Shown here: piece by piece, positions 12,283-27,347 of the stretch | Layout of the letters: every line of letters begins with the position of its first letter | Position numbering within the stretch: position 1 is the first letter of the stretch | Source: Selaginella tamariscina | Taxonomy: Eukaryota; Streptophyta; Lycopodiopsida; Selaginellales; Selaginellaceae | Assembly (NCBI GenBank): GCA_003024785.1 | Contig: PUQB01000060.1 | Location: 434,001 to 498,000, forward strand | DNA: 64,000 nucleotides | Reading direction: 5' to 3' | Notes under the pieces: generated by a model | Databases searched by the model: none | What the model saw: only the letters and a program-made list of their open reading frames with translations | What the model was told of the DNA's origin: nothing | Made by a program: the position numbers and the translations under genes

Positions 12283-13947
12283 TGTCATAGTTTTTACTAT
12301 GACTCAACCATGTTGATTATTGTTACCTATTGTACTATGTTGATGGACCCTAAATATAGTGAGAAACAGCCTTGCTTAGTGCACTTAGGTGTTTAAGAAT
12401 AGTCCGATTGGTTGTCCTTAGATATTACGAAGTGAAGGTAGCACTTACCTTTTAGAAAATCCACCCCCAATTTTGACATTGCAAGTTAGGCTAATTGATT
12501 AATGTAGATGAGTTCGGTGTGTTAAGTAGGGTTAAGAACACCCCTAGGGTTGCCCTAACCCACACTCTCAAAACCCCACCCCTTGGGTAGGGTTTAGGGG
12601 TAGGAGTTAGGTTAAAATATAAGCTCATCTTGTTAATTTAATTAAGGGGTTGAAATTCCGTGCCAACCCACTTACACATATAGGAAAAGAGGGGGGGGGA
12701 GGGGGGCGAGGGGCTCCATCACATAAATAAGGTAGAGTATGAGTAGGGGAGCTCATTAGTTCATGATTGAGTTCATTGCTCTTCTGCTAGTGTAAGTTTT
12801 AACTTGTGTTATTAAGGTACAACCCTCTGTTGTGTTGCCCTAACTTCTAGATGACAAGGGTACGTCCCACCTTTGGGGTAGCTTACCCTTAACGTTGGCG
12901 AATCTATGCATGGGAGGTCTTATTGAAATGCATGTTCCAAGAGGCAGATGTTGAGGCTTGTCTTTAGCCTCCTCCTCCACATCAAACTAGGTGTAGCACT
13001 CATGACCAAGTATGGCACATTCGTGTCCTTGTCCAACTGTGGGTGTGGGATCTTATTTAACAGGTTCACATTACTTAATTTTTAAAGGTTCACTAAGGGG
13101 TTTTAGAGTTGGCATTTAGGAGCCATGTTTGTGGCACTTTGTGTAATTCTTGAATTTAAAAGCTATTACATGATAGTCCACATTGTGGAAGGTTGTCACA
13201 TGGAGATGTGACACTGGGCTAGACGTCACACGATACAACACTCGAGGCACACCCTTTAGGGTTGTGTCATGAGTTTGTCACTAAGGAGTTAGATACTTTA
13301 ACAAACATGCATGTTTGTGCTCGCACTAGGGTGTTAAGCCTTCGCTCAAGGGAGGTTAGGTCTCGTAACTGGGTGTGCTTTGGCACACTTGGCTAGGGGA
13401 ATGTTCTTCTTGGAATCTAGGGGTTTAATTGGTCCTCGAGTCTGTGCTATGGGGACCTGGAAAGGCGCAGGCCGTGGATGCTGTTGTGGAGAAGCTGGAG
13501 TTTGCTTAGCAAAACACTCGAGTTTGCCTAAGGCACATACTCGTGCCCTCACTAAGTACTAGTCCTAGGTCTAGGGTATGACTTGGCCACTCAAACCCTT
13601 AGGGGTTAGTCGTGGTTCAGGGTACCCAAAGGGTTGTACTCTCGGATGAAAGTGATTCCTCAAAGGTGTAAGTGACGATGCCTTGGCTGTGTCACGGGGG
13701 TATGTGTGAGACACATCTCCTTTATGAGGTTAGGGCATGAGCCTATCTTGGGATAGGATCCTAAAGTCTACTCGAGATATCCTCTAGGGTTTAGGGGATG
13801 GTCATTCTAGGGAACTTTCTAAGTCTTTTGTTTAACTAAGCATCTGAGTTAAACTCTTAGCGTTAATCACACAGGGAATTGACGCCGGAAGGCCACTTGA
13901 CGGCCACGTGTTACCACATGTTAGCCCTCCAGGTTAAAACTCTAACA
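12283..13947 (+). repeat. 3' LTR of the 4086-13947 element
   Basis: 1665 bp, starting TGTCATAG and ending ...CTCTAACA directly before the AAATA target duplication. It is homologous to the solo LTR 56626-58297 and lacks the hAT-like insertion seen in the 5' LTR. Confidence 0.88.
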
Positions 13948-13952
13948 AAATA

Positions 13953-14593
13953 AATTCTTAAACAATTTCCATTATGCCCTGTTAAGTGATTTTTGCCATT
14001 CACCAAATAAGGTTAATTGCCTCAACCAATAAAATTAAAAGAAATTATTTATTTTACTATGGGTTTGTTTTTCCACTTGCTAGTTATTTATTATTTATAA
14101 TTTATGTGGCATTTATATGACTTTTCGGTGATAGCTAAAGAACCGGGCAATTTTACCCAGTTGTATGGCTACCAAGCATAATTCAATAACACGTGTATCA
14201 AGATTAATTAATTAAGTTTTGTATTTTTAGCTTCTAATGAAAAGCAAATACAGGTGAGGCAATGGAAGAAACGCACAGGGTCATCTTATTTTATAAAAAG
14301 AACATTAGATAATATGCATAGTCTTTTGAGAGTTTTTCATATATAACACAAACACATAAACATGTACCATGTACTATTAAAAATGACATGAGTTTTGTAA
14401 GAGATTAATAAAAACATACAAAATGTTATATTTATATACATATACATGTATAACATTACTTTACATATGTATGTGTATAGAAATCTATATATTTATATAT
14501 AGAGAGAGAGATAAAGAAAGAGTTAGAGAGAAAGCTTTCCTTATAAGTATAATTAATAAACAATTAAAATAAATAATTCTTATGTATAAATAG

Positions 14594-14634
<41 letters not shown>

Positions 14635-14671
14635 ATATCACATGTAGAGTATGTAATAACTAAAAGGTCTT

Positions 14672-14706
<35 letters not shown>

Positions 14707-15104
14707 AAGAGAGAGACACTAGTAAACTATAACAAATGATTTCATATAAGAAAATAACAATGGAGTTACTAAAGAGTTAGGGATTTAACATATAAATATA
14801 TTGAGTAAGTGCACCTTTATTATATACATTATGTGTAACATACATTCATAAAAACCATGTTTAGTAACTAGTTAAATAAAAATTGTGCATTAGTAAAAAA
14901 AAAATTAATTCAATTAACCATTGTAGTGGAAAAGTACAGTGGTAGTAATAATTAATTACGTGGCATTGTTTTAATTTACCAGGGGCTAACTAACCACCCG
15001 CTAGTGGAAAGTGGGCCATAGGGAATTCCCACATTGAACAATTTCCATTATCCTATGTTAAGTGATTTCTACCATTTCATCAAATAAATTCTATAAAATT
15101 ATTT
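13953..15104. other. spacer between the inverted arms
   Basis: No gene is visible. The AT-rich DNA contains a partial copy of the arm-end motif ('gttaagtgattt' near 13980 and again near 15060) and microsatellites near 14593-14706. Before the LTR insertion this would have been a spacer of about 1.2 kb between the two head-to-head ZF-HD-like copies. Confidence 0.5.
14593..14706. repeat. (AC)n, (AT)n microsatellites
   Basis: An AC run at about 14593-14621 passes into AT to about 14634. A second AT run lies at 14680-14706, followed by GA. Confidence 0.85.
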
Positions 15105-16625
15105 AACATGGGAAAGTTTTTCTTAAACCATAACTCTTAAATGCCATGAACATATTTTTTATCAATCATATGAGTAACATTTAAAATTTATTTTAATAAT
15201 CAAGCATATTTGGTTCATGAATTCATGGAACTAGGATTTTGTATTATCAAATTTCATTAGTAATCTGAATTTTCATCTACCTTGTTAATTAATTTAATTG
15301 TTTATAAAGTCAAATGCATTAAATATTGATGCCATAACAGTGTCAAATTAAGTATTTGGGTTTGTTTTATAAAAAGATTAACTTTAAAAGTTTGGATGGA
15401 TGAATTGTCGGGTGCTTGCAAAAGAATCCATAGCTTAAACGGTCATGTTTATGAAGATGGATGCATGCTTTTTGTATACTCTAGTAAGTAAAAATGACTT
15501 AAATTGTGCAGTGTGTGGTTGTCATAAACACTTTCACTAGTGTCCTAAGACAACAACAGGATTAACAAACACATATGTGGTTGATGCTCATAAGCTTGAT
15601 CAATATAAATAGGTTAATAATGATAGTAATCATGGTAAGCAAGAGGTTAATCAAGTTACTATTGAACCCTTTACAAACTTAAGAAAATTGATGAAGGTGG
15701 CCAAAATGACAATAACATTACTAAGAGGAGGGTTAACAAGGATCTATTTTTTGATAGTGATAGTGATAATGGTGAATCTGATACTTCAATGGACACGAAT
15801 ATTCTTTAGGATATTGCAGGTGACAATATACAAAAAATAAGAGAGTCATTTGAGAAAACTCTGAAAAGGAAAGTTGATAATGAAGATGTTCCACAAGATA
15901 TAAAAGAATTGTACAAATGTTTTAAGAAGGAGGTTGTTGACAAGGATTACACGCTGGTTAAACACTAAGGTGGGTGTATGTGTTGTGACTCATATGTAAC
16001 ACTTACTAATGGGATTTGTAATGCCAAGATGCATTTCATTAGTGGTAAAGTGCATGAGAGGAACAAAGCAAGCTATGTTAAATGAATGTGTTTTTAAGAG
16101 TTTTTTTTTAATTAATATATCTTATGGTCATTACGTACCTCTTTCTCTCTCCTTTTCTCTCTCACACACACATCGTATATGTCGTGAAGCTCCATGTATG
16201 TATAGATATATATAGAATGCATATATTCTTTATGTATAGTTCAAAGTAGTTGAACCACACCAATGTGCAAGATGGGTAAACATAGAAATTAATAATGAAT
16301 CTTAATAATAAACAGTACTTTATACAAAACAATATATAAACATTTTTCCCCATTAATTAACACTTGTGTCTCATTGCGTTTTATTATTTTAAAAACGTTA
16401 TCTTAACAATATATGCTATTTATATTTAAACTAAAGATTCATCTAAATTCATGTAATGTAAGGAACATTTATTAAATTCATTAATTTAATTTAAAGTAAT
16501 GAATTAGATTAATTTTCATTTAAATGTTTTTAAAATAATTTTCATCATTGTATTCATTTAATCCATTATTTTGATTTAAAACATTTCTATATCCATTTGA
16601 CCCTTGTGGATATATATAAAAGCAT
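15105..16625 (-). repeat. right arm of the inverted duplication
   Basis: Reverse complement of about 2455-4020, as described for the left arm. Divergence by eye is near 10% with small indels. Confidence 0.78.
15396..16100 (+). pseudogene. ZF-HD/MIF-like zinc finger gene, right copy
   Basis: Same locus as 2960-3735 on the opposite strand. ATGGATGAATTGTC opens the finger: C-x3-H, SLNGHVYEDGC, MLFVY, then VQCAVCGCH-like residues near 15500-15540. A Ser/Asp-rich tail (FFDSDSDNGESDTSMDTN, about 15748-15800) and a Lys-rich segment (KRKVDNEDVPQDIKELYK) follow, with a stop after TLVKH near 15966. There is a frame change within the finger around 15485 and further stops, so this copy also seems broken. 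Both copies together still outline the ancestral protein type. Regulation and partner are unknown. Confidence 0.62.
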
Positions 16626-17199
16626 TATCATTTATGTTTTATTTAACTTATTCATTGGAGAACATCTGGAAAATGCTTTAATCAAGTGTAGGAAAGACAC
16701 TTTGCTCCTTTTAGAAGTATATCTGATCCCCTTGACCTGGTATAGTTATGTATACATATGCACACACATACACAGCATTTTGTTTTCATGATCTTGATGA
16801 TACAAAGAAGCATACAAGAACAAAGTGGAAGATCTACATATCGCTTTGTTAGAATGTGTTGTAGAATATGAAGTGAAGGTGTGTATGTGTAATATATGTG
16901 CGCATGTTTTACACACACATACACACATATATTACAATACATGTTGGGATAATGGTAGAAATTGCTTAACATGATTATGCATGCATAGAAAGTTTGTAGT
17001 AAAAGAATTAGTGGTTAACAAGTAAAAAGCAACGGTTGATGGCGAAAAAACATGAGCTTGTGAACATCAAGGAATGGTAAGATTATGAGGGTCAACAGCT
17101 GTGGCCAAACTCACGTGACATATCCAATTATTACAAGGCAAGCCTTTAAACTCGAATTCTTCATATCTACACTACCATAAGAATCTAAAGTTAGAAAGA
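16626..17199. other. AT-rich intergenic DNA
   Basis: Contains short CA/TA-rich words near 16740-16930. No gene or element boundary is recognised. Confidence 0.4.
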
Positions 17200-18645
17200 T
17201 TCAATGGCACAAGATCCTAGTTCCGTGGGTTCATGAATTCTCATTCACTATGCAAATGATTGTTGAAAGGTGAGTTTAATTGGATTGCTACTCACTAGCA
17301 TGTTTAAGTCTAATTTGCGACTTTATTGGAAAAAGATTCACCGTTAGTGAATAACTTCAAATTGTTCACTTCGGAGTTTAAACACTATTTTGGCAATGTT
17401 CGAACATCAATAAACAAGATTTAACGATTTCAACATGGTAACCATTTAATATCAATATATGCATTGGACTATATTCGTCTTGATCTTCAAATGGCTTAAT
17501 TCTTGGCTCAATTCAACTTTCTGATTACATATTGTTTAGATTTTTAACAAGGTAAAATAAATATTCTATATTGTTGTTCTTACTTTGTATTAAAAAATTT
17601 AATATTTGATGAACAATGATAAGATCTATCATGAACCACCAAAATATATTCATATGATACTAGAATATGTTTAGGAAAGAATACTTTAAAGAACATTCCA
17701 TGCATAGTAAGTTGCCCAACAAGCACCATGCAAGCAACCACATAAGTAATGAATATATTATATATTAGGGTATTTGAGGATTGATAGTTTAGATTATTAG
17801 TGGTTTATACACACATACACACATATATATATATATATGAAAATCGATTGTCCATGTCATGCATGGGGATTAGTGGTTATATGAATTTTCAAGAAATACC
17901 TTTATATAAAGAAGGTTAGGATTAAGTTTTTGATATTTATATTCAACACAAGTTATGAGTCATTTTAATATTTAATTATAATTAATCTTTCTTGTTATTT
18001 CTTTTTTCTTTAATTCATAAAAAATATTTTGATTCATATTATATTCTTTAACCCCTTGGCCCTAACAATTTAAATATGGTATACATAATATTATCAATTG
18101 ATATATTTACACATGATATTTTGAATTTAAATTTTAATTATGACCGTGGTGATTAAGATTGCTTTAAAAAACATTTTGGTGCAAAACAATTAAGTTTATT
18201 ACTTGTGAATATTAATGACCTTAACTTTATAGGTTTGTAGTTAACTTTATCCAAACTTGTGACGAATGTAACAAATTTAAGACTACTTACCATTGCTTAT
18301 ATGGCTTGTTCCAATCATTGTTGATTCAAAGTGGCCTTTAGAATGGACTTCATCAACAAGTTTTCTAAGTCTAAAGAATTTGATTCAATTTTGATTACAG
18401 TGCATAAGTTCTATAAAATGATTCATTTTATCTCATACACCAGTAGGCCTTACCTTTTCGCTTTTGTTGGGGCTTTGGCCCTGCTAATGTGTGGGCCACA
18501 ACCCTCCAAAGCAAGGGTTTTGATCCTTGTTGAAAATGGACCCTTCAAAGTGAGGATTTTGATTCTTGCTTTAACAAGCATTCTTAACAATGGTTTCAGC
18601 CCCCCATCTAGTTGTGTTTCATTTAAATATTATTTTAAATTATAA
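17200..18645 (+). mobile_element. decayed Ty3/Gypsy remnant
   Basis: Gag-like residues (SEFKHYFGNV and, further on, ISIYALDYIRLDLQMA) appear at about 17360-17530. An integrase-core-like segment (MDFINKFSKSKEFDSILITV) lies at about 18341-18430. Terminal repeats were not found. It is heavily broken and clearly old. Confidence 0.55.
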
Positions 18646-18649
18646 TATT

Positions 18650-20100
18650 TATTTCATATATATTTTTTATTTTAGTGAAATTGTTACTTAATTAATAACT
18701 TTGCTTAAACATAAATAACAACACATGAAGCATATCATTAGTTTTAATTTTAACCCACTTGCAACCCTTTGTACTTTCATGTAATCAAAAATTGTAAAAT
18801 GTCCACTGAATTATCTTTAGAGTATTAAAATAATTATAAATAACAATAAATCTTATACTAAAACAAGCTCAATAGAAGATATTGAAACTAAAGTAAAATA
18901 AGAAAGAATGTAAATACTTGAGAAAATTATTCATTTTAATATCATTAATCCTAGGTGTCACTTTCACTTAAGCAAAACTAAAGCCATTATGCAAAGATTG
19001 TATTAATTATTTGGTACAAAGGCTCGCTAAATGCAACATGAATGCCTAATCAAGTTATCTCTCTCCCAAACCAATTAAGCAAAACCAACTCATGATGGCA
19101 TCTTCTTGAGATGGAGTTTAATATAGTTTAAAAGAAGATGAAATTTCATTTACCTCTTTAAGTTGCATTACTTATTGTTGTTGTTGTTATTTTATTAGAA
19201 TTTAAACTTATTTTCTTTATTTTTTTTCTTTCAATATCAACATTATACATTTCAATATCAACTTTTACTCCAAATTCTTATTGTCTTTTAATTGTATATC
19301 CTACTCTATATTGTCAACATGGAAACTGTTCAAACTGCAACTTAAAGAAATTCTAATGTAGTTTCTAATGTTGCATGGTACAAATGCATTTGTAGGAACA
19401 TCATGAGCATTTGGGTGAAGTCGATCCTAAAGCAAATGCTTCTTTAATATTTGGGAATACCTTTTTACTTCCCCACCTCAATTTAAGCATTAATACCAAA
19501 ATAGCAATCTAAAAATAAAAAGAAAACAAAAAAAATAAAAATAAAATTTGTACACCTAATAAATATTAACATAAAAGAACCTAGTTAATTCACATTGCAC
19601 AGCACATAGACAAGTGTTAGAATGCACAAAGGCTTTCCCTACGATACCTAAGAACATAAATTAAAGCTCATTCATTATAAAATTAGTAAATTTAAAACAA
19701 AAGCCCCATCTAAAATATCAATATAGAAGGCACTAGAGAAAGCTTAATCATCATACACATTGAGAACTATCATAAACCCTAGCATTAATTTGCCTGAGAA
19801 CTATCATAAACCTTAGCATTAAGTTGCCTTCACAGCCACAAACTATAAAAACAACCATGACGATGATGTGTCAATGAAAAGAAAAGAAATAAAATTGAGC
19901 CTTGCTAAATCATGGGTTCAAACCCTTGTTGCACAACCCAACCACTAGACTAGTTACCCAATCTCAATTAAAACCCTAATTGCACTTGCCTATTCTATTT
20001 TAAACCCTAGCCTACACAATTATCCTTGCATGAAAAAAACAAAGATTTTTTTACCCTCACTAATGAAAATCTTTGTTAGACGGGGGCTTAAAAAGCCCCA
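18650..20100. other. AT-rich intergenic DNA with a small tandem duplication
   Basis: No coding signal. A 41-bp unit ('gagaactatcataaaccc...' ) is repeated twice at about 19759-19830. Words 'gttggggctttggccc' (18468) and 'ggcttaaaaagccccac' (20086) could be remains of one element, but its ends cannot be fixed. Confidence 0.4.
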
Positions 20101-21127
20101 CTTCACATGGTACAGTGCATAGAGTTAATCATATGTGAGGAAACCATTAATTTAATAGTATGAAAAGTATTTTAATTACATGACTTTCTGATCAATATTG
20201 TTAATAATTATGGACCCAAGTTCCTAAACATTAAATACAAAATCTTCTCATGTTATCATCCATAACTTAATGATTGGACTAACCATATCATTTAAATTAA
20301 TACTTTCAGTACCTTAGTAATTACAAACAAAACAATTGAATTGAACTTTTGCCCACTACATAATTTACATAAAAAACTTCTTTATAATCGTTTTGGTTAG
20401 GGTGTGTATAATAATATATAATTATGTATAAGTATAGATCCTTATAATTGGTGGTAGAATTACCATTCAAATCTTATACTAATACTTTAATGCTTTAGTA
20501 GCTACCCATATATAACTACTTTAATATATTAATCATTATTCTTTATAATTATTTATCAACGTACTATTCCTTACATATTTGCATTGGCATCGATTAAAGA
20601 TCATGTCAATTGACATTGATATATATTTATAAAGAATTAGCGTAGTACTCTTTTTATTTATTTCGTTTGGCTCCTTTAACAACATATATATTGGGTATAT
20701 GATGTGTTTATATACACATACACATCTTTATATATTGGTGGGTTTTTTTATTGATCTTCATACGAGTATATTGTACGTATAATATGTATATACAGCATAC
20801 AACAGAATATTGTATGTATATGCATCTCATGTCATTATGATTAACGACAGCACGTGTTATATTTTTAATCTTTTGTAATTACTATTTTTAAGTAATATCT
20901 TTAGAGCATATGTTTTATTATCGATCCCTTACTTTAAATTTAGTATATTTTAATTTTTTATAATGATAATTATCGTATATTGTTTTAAAGTGATCAGTTA
21001 CTAAGTCGACCTATCAAATATATATATATATATATATGCTAGTTTCACATTGTTTAACATTTGCTTTCATGTACACACATGCTACTTATGACATGAGCAC
21101 ATCTATTGATTAGGGTTTAATTAGGGC
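20101..21127. other. AT-rich upstream region of PPME1
   Basis: No gene. AT runs near 21018-21036. It presumably contains the PPME1 promoter, but no single TATA box can be chosen with confidence. Confidence 0.35.
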
Positions 21128-23546
<2,419 letters not shown>

Positions 23547-24470
23547 GTTATCCAGCAACTCAAAATGTAGTAAGTGTTTTTAGTACTCTGTCTGTGTGTG
23601 TGTCTATTGCAGGCATACTTAAGGCAATATAGTCTGTAATGTGATTTTGTGAACATATATACATGTATAGATGTTGTTAACATGTTTTTATGGTGCAGTT
23701 GTAGAAGATGATATAAACTATTTCTGATTTCACAAAATATGCATACATTTCTATACAAGTACGATTTTGTGGCTGTACATGTGTGTGGATGTTTTTACAT
23801 AACATACGTATCTGTACATATACAACATACAATTGAGAACTTATATCTAAACTTAATTGTGTGGTAATGCTAAAATCTTTAAAATTTAAATACAAAACAT
23901 AAAAGAATTGTAAATTATTTATCAAATAAATTCAGCTTATTTTTAAATGCCCTGTTGCCACACGTTAATTAATTAACAATCTTAAATACTTTTTATTTCT
24001 TATAAAAGGGTGAACTGTCAAACAAGTGGAAACGGAATCGGACTGTAATAAACAATCAAATTCATTCTGTATTAAAAACATAATATTTTTTTTTATTATT
24101 TTATTGTTTACCTTTAAGTTCAAATTCATTCTGTATTAAAGACATAAGTGTTTTTTTAATGAGAGTATTATGTATGTATTTAATCGCAGTTTTTGTTAGC
24201 AAAGAATGAGTGCTTCGAATCCAGATATGCATGTATACATATAGTATGTAAATGTATAAATGAAGTATACATACATAATATTAAAAATGTTTACAGTATA
24301 CATACATATATGGTATATACACATGCATACACAGAATATGTGCACAGTATAGAGTATATGTAAAAAACATATAGTATGCAAAAAGTGTAAAGTATACAAG
24401 AATCTAAATGTGTATACATATACACAAGTATACAGCGTATACATAGTACAATTCTATAGTATATCCTCTT
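23547..24470. other. PPME1 3' flank, AT-rich
   Basis: No gene. The stretch is duplicated at about 52253-53460, including the 'attctgtattaaagacataa' words (24131 and 52762) and the 'gtatac' rich block (24230-24470, again at 53165-53410 and in shorter form at 47680-47880). Confidence 0.6.
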
Positions 24471-24479
24471 ATTAACGAG

Positions 24480-24720
24480 ACACGTGTACACATGATATAG
24501 TAAATAAGAGACTAGCTAATCCAACGTGGACTCTAGAACATACGGAGACACGGGACGTGGATATGACTGGACTTCTTCTTGTTTGATATATATGATGAGG
24601 TGGATTATGATGTGTCAGGAGGGTATATAAGGGGGTAAATCCTTCACACTTGAAGACACACACACAAGAGGTGTGTGCACGTGTTTCCCTTACGAGCTTG
24701 TATTAGATATTGATTTGGGA
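24480..24720 (+). promoter_or_regulatory. promoter-like module, copy 1
   Basis: An ACACGTGT G-box, AACGTGG and GGGACGTGG words are followed by a TATATAAG box (24624) and a pyrimidine-rich leader ending in CACGTGTTTCCC. The module recurs at 47990-48250 and 53490-53740 with the order of these words kept (the TATA box and the last word vary), while surrounding AT-rich DNA differs more. Conservation suggests a promoter, but no downstream plus-strand frame is found, so a non-coding transcript or a lost gene is possible. Confidence 0.45.
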
Positions 24721-25030
24721 GGCCTACGCACTTATATATATTTAATATTATAAATATGTTATTATTTTTTAAATAGAATTTACAAACTTTTATAAGGAAA
24801 TTTTAAACTTGATTATAGCATATATATCATATTATATCTTGTAGACTCCAAATATATAACCAAAAAAAATGCCTATTCTTTTAATTGGAATATCTTACGG
24901 ATATGCATAATATCAGCGGTTTATTCATTTCCAAGGATTTCCAAAGATATACAAGTTATTTGAACTGAATATATATAATATAATATTTATATTGTACTTA
25001 AGATTCGAATATTCAGAACAGAGTGAGCAC

Positions 25031-25378
25031 CTATTTTAGCTTATCAATCACAAGAAAGCCATTATTTTCGAGAATGTTTACCTTGCTATATTCATTCAAG
25101 TCCTCGGATTCCAGAAAGACTTCATGGAACATCGGATCGAGCACGTTCACGTTGGATCCATCTCCAGCCAACACAAGAACAGCCATCCTGTAGTACGTTG
25201 TCATCTTATTAACATCAATAGCAATCTTCTTGTCCTCGTCCGGCACGAGACGCAGCCTCACTTGCCCATACACTTCTCTCGTCTTGTCCCTCAGTACGAT
25301 GAATCTGTTGGTTCTATTGGAGATTCTAACACGGCGCTTACGCACATTTATGGGGAAACAAGTGAAGAATCTAAACAT
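25031..25378 (-). CDS. family G small protein, copy G1 (unknown function)
   Basis: One-exon gene of 115 codons from the ATG at 25378. Upstream in-frame codons have no ATG. The N-terminus is short and hydrophobic (MFRFFTCFPI), then RKRRVRISN, VYGQVRLRLVPDEDKKIAI, MTTYYRMAVLVLAGDG, NVNVLDPMFHEVFLESEDL and a C-terminal LVIDK. The pattern of short alternating strands suggests a small beta-rich domain, possibly secreted or membrane-tethered; that is an inference. I do not recognise the family. Four more copies lie in the window (G2-G5), two of the five intact. The conserved frame and mostly conservative changes between G1 and G5 (for example Arg/Lys, Asp/Tyr, His/Asn) argue for selection rather than a chance frame. 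A TATAAATA box lies about 55 bp upstream. Confidence 0.72.
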   Translation of the reverse strand: MFRFFTCFPINVRKRRVRISNRTNRFIVLRDKTREVYGQVRLRLVPDEDKKIAIDVNKMTTYYRMAVLVLAGDGSNVNVLDPMFHEVFLESEDLNEYSKVNILENNGFLVIDKLK

Positions 25379-25433
25379 GATAATTAATAGTTCAAGAAAT
25401 GAATGCAAGGAAGTGAATGTTCTTGAAGAAGCT

Positions 25434-25441
25434 TATTTATA
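25434..25441 (-). promoter_or_regulatory. TATA box of G1
   Basis: TATAAATA on the minus strand, about 55 bp upstream of the G1 ATG. The equivalent sequence is kept upstream of G2 (near 32405-32412) and G4 (near 54733-54740). G3 and G5 have diverged here. Confidence 0.55.
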
Positions 25442-25499
25442 CACTGGGTCAAATCTTCAAGGATAGTCCAGAAATAATTGTTTTTAGACAGTAGTGACG

Positions 25500-26784
25500 T
25501 ATATTCATATTATAAAATAGAACTTGTTTAAATTAAATATGTTGGGACTAAAGAAGACATAATAATATACCTTCTTTAAATAATATAATATAATAATAAT
25601 AATATATACAGTAGGATAACAATTTTATTTAATTTAGAGAGTGTTTTAATTTATACAGGTTTAATTTAGACAGGTTTGATTGTACGTGTATTACGGTCGT
25701 TTTGCATATCTGTATTAAAGTCGTTTCGCACCACACTTAACAGTCAAACCGTTAAGCATGGCCTTAATTAATGCAGCCGAAAATATGCAAGTTAAGAGAC
25801 GCTATTACCCCTTCGTTTGACTGCTAAGTGTGACGAGTTACTTTTTATGTACAATTTCTTTACGAAGGTGGGAATATGAGTTTTCTTGTCGATAAATTTA
25901 ATTAATTTTTTTTAAAATATATTAATATAAATAATTAAAACTTTTAATTTTATCATATAATTGAGTTCTAATTTTTATTTATTTATTTTAAAAAAGAAAA
26001 TTTATTAAATTTCAATCGATAACACAAGGGTAAATAGGTCACACGTAATGTAACCTTCGGCCTCGTATCAGAGTGAGGGCACATGTGAACCGCCTCTAAT
26101 GGTACCACTTTTCCGGCCCCCTCGTTGCCCGCCTCCTGCCCCATTGCCGATTCTTGGCGACGATCGCAACCAGATAGAGCCACGGCAGATCGCCACATTC
26201 TACTGCGTTAATTTCTTTATTTTAATACGTTTGAGAAGACTTTAAAGTTACAAATCAACTGTTGGTTACTCTCACTACGGAAAATCTTGAAAATATAAGA
26301 TTAAAAGAAAAACAATGTAATCGTGAAAGCGTTGAAAATTAAAGTAAATTATTAATTTTTCTTTAATTTCTTATTGAAGTCATAAAAGGGGTATGTATAA
26401 TTAAAATATATATTGTCCATGCGAATTTAAGTATAATTTATTATTTTTAATTTGATAAATTCATCATTAAGCTGGATTATTAATTCAATTGTCATTCTTG
26501 AGTTTTTTTTAATTTTAATTTTTAATTTAGTGAGTTCATCTCTAAATTTAGGCATTTAGTGAATTTTATTTCATTGAATTTAGAATAATTGCAATAACAT
26601 CTGGATTGAATTTAAAATAATTGTTGAAATAATTATTAAATATAATTTTGAATAAATGTTGGAAAGACTATCAGATAACCGTTTAATGAAATTTAATATA
26701 ATCATTTCAAACAAACAATGAATATGATTTAATATGGTTCGTTAGATCAAATTTAACATGCCATTCGATGGGATTGCCTCACAG
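25500..26784. other. intergenic DNA with G-upstream homology
   Basis: 26185-26400 matches the region upstream of G4 (54740-55090) and, in part, that of G2 (32440-32520), including 'cacggcagat', 'attttaatac' and 'gagaagac' words. The missing first exon of the G3Pp gene should lie here, but I could not find a convincing one. Confidence 0.5.
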
Positions 26785-27316
26785 GCGCAGATCCGACGGT
26801 CAGATTCTACATAGCATCCGTCCTGGGAATTACATTCTTCGCATACGCATGCTACCACGCCACGCGCAAGCCAATCAGCATCGTCAAATCTGTCCTACAA
26901 TTCTTCAAATCTCGGTATCTACACACATATATACACAACCTTTTTGTATACTTATACATATAATAAAACTTCACTTTGAGTGTGTGTTTTTCTCTATGAA
27001 TGTTGTGTGTGTGTGTGTGTGTGTGAGTAAATTATCATTGGCAGGTGATTATATCATGGTATGAAATATATATATATATGCTTGTATATGTACTATTAAT
27101 ATTATGTTCTATATGATAATGTCCAAATATGATATACTCTGCCTGTCCATACACACACAGATACACACCCATCACACACATATTTAATTTGTGTATGTAA
27201 ACATATACATACATATAATAAAACTCACTTTGGGTTATGACGGAATTTAATTGGATGTCTCTGTATACATATTTTAACTGTGCATATGCTCTTAACATTT
27301 AAGTGTTCATTTACAT

Positions 27317-27347
<31 letters not shown>

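Larger units (their letters stand above)
4086..13947 (+). mobile_element. large non-coding LTR retroelement (LARD-like, Gypsy-related)
   Basis: The element is bounded by the 5-bp direct repeat AAATA (4081-4085 and 13948-13952). LTRs start TGTCAT and end in ...ACA. The 5' LTR is 4086-6604 (it includes an inserted hAT-like element) and the 3' LTR is 12283-13947. Directly after the 5' LTR, ATTGGTATCAAAGC matches an initiator tRNA-Met primer site. A purine tract (AAAGGCGGGGAG) precedes the 3' LTR. The internal region shows no recognisable gag or pol, so it is either a large retrotransposon derivative or an extremely decayed Gypsy copy. Its 3' non-coding leader (about 12000-12280) resembles that of the 34105 element. 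The LTRs differ noticeably, so it is older than that element. It lies between the arms of the inverted duplication. Confidence 0.88.

Noticed and set aside
14390-14720. Possible CRISPR-like array
   Set aside because: It is an AC/AT microsatellite; there are no spaced repeats and no cas genes, and the genome is eukaryotic.
2455-16625. A giant DNA transposon with long terminal inverted repeats
   Set aside because: No target duplication or terminal motif was found at the outer ends, and the arms contain a host-type zinc finger locus, so inverted duplication is simpler. Not fully excluded.
25124-25466. Plus-strand frames opposite family G (also at 32183-32641 and 63098-63325)
   Set aside because: They are antisense shadows of the G genes. 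They change length between copies while the minus-strand frame keeps its sense.
25983-26198. Minus-strand 71-codon frame (MWRSAVALSGCDRR...) as a gene
   Set aside because: It overlaps a stretch repeated upstream of other G copies where the frame is not kept.
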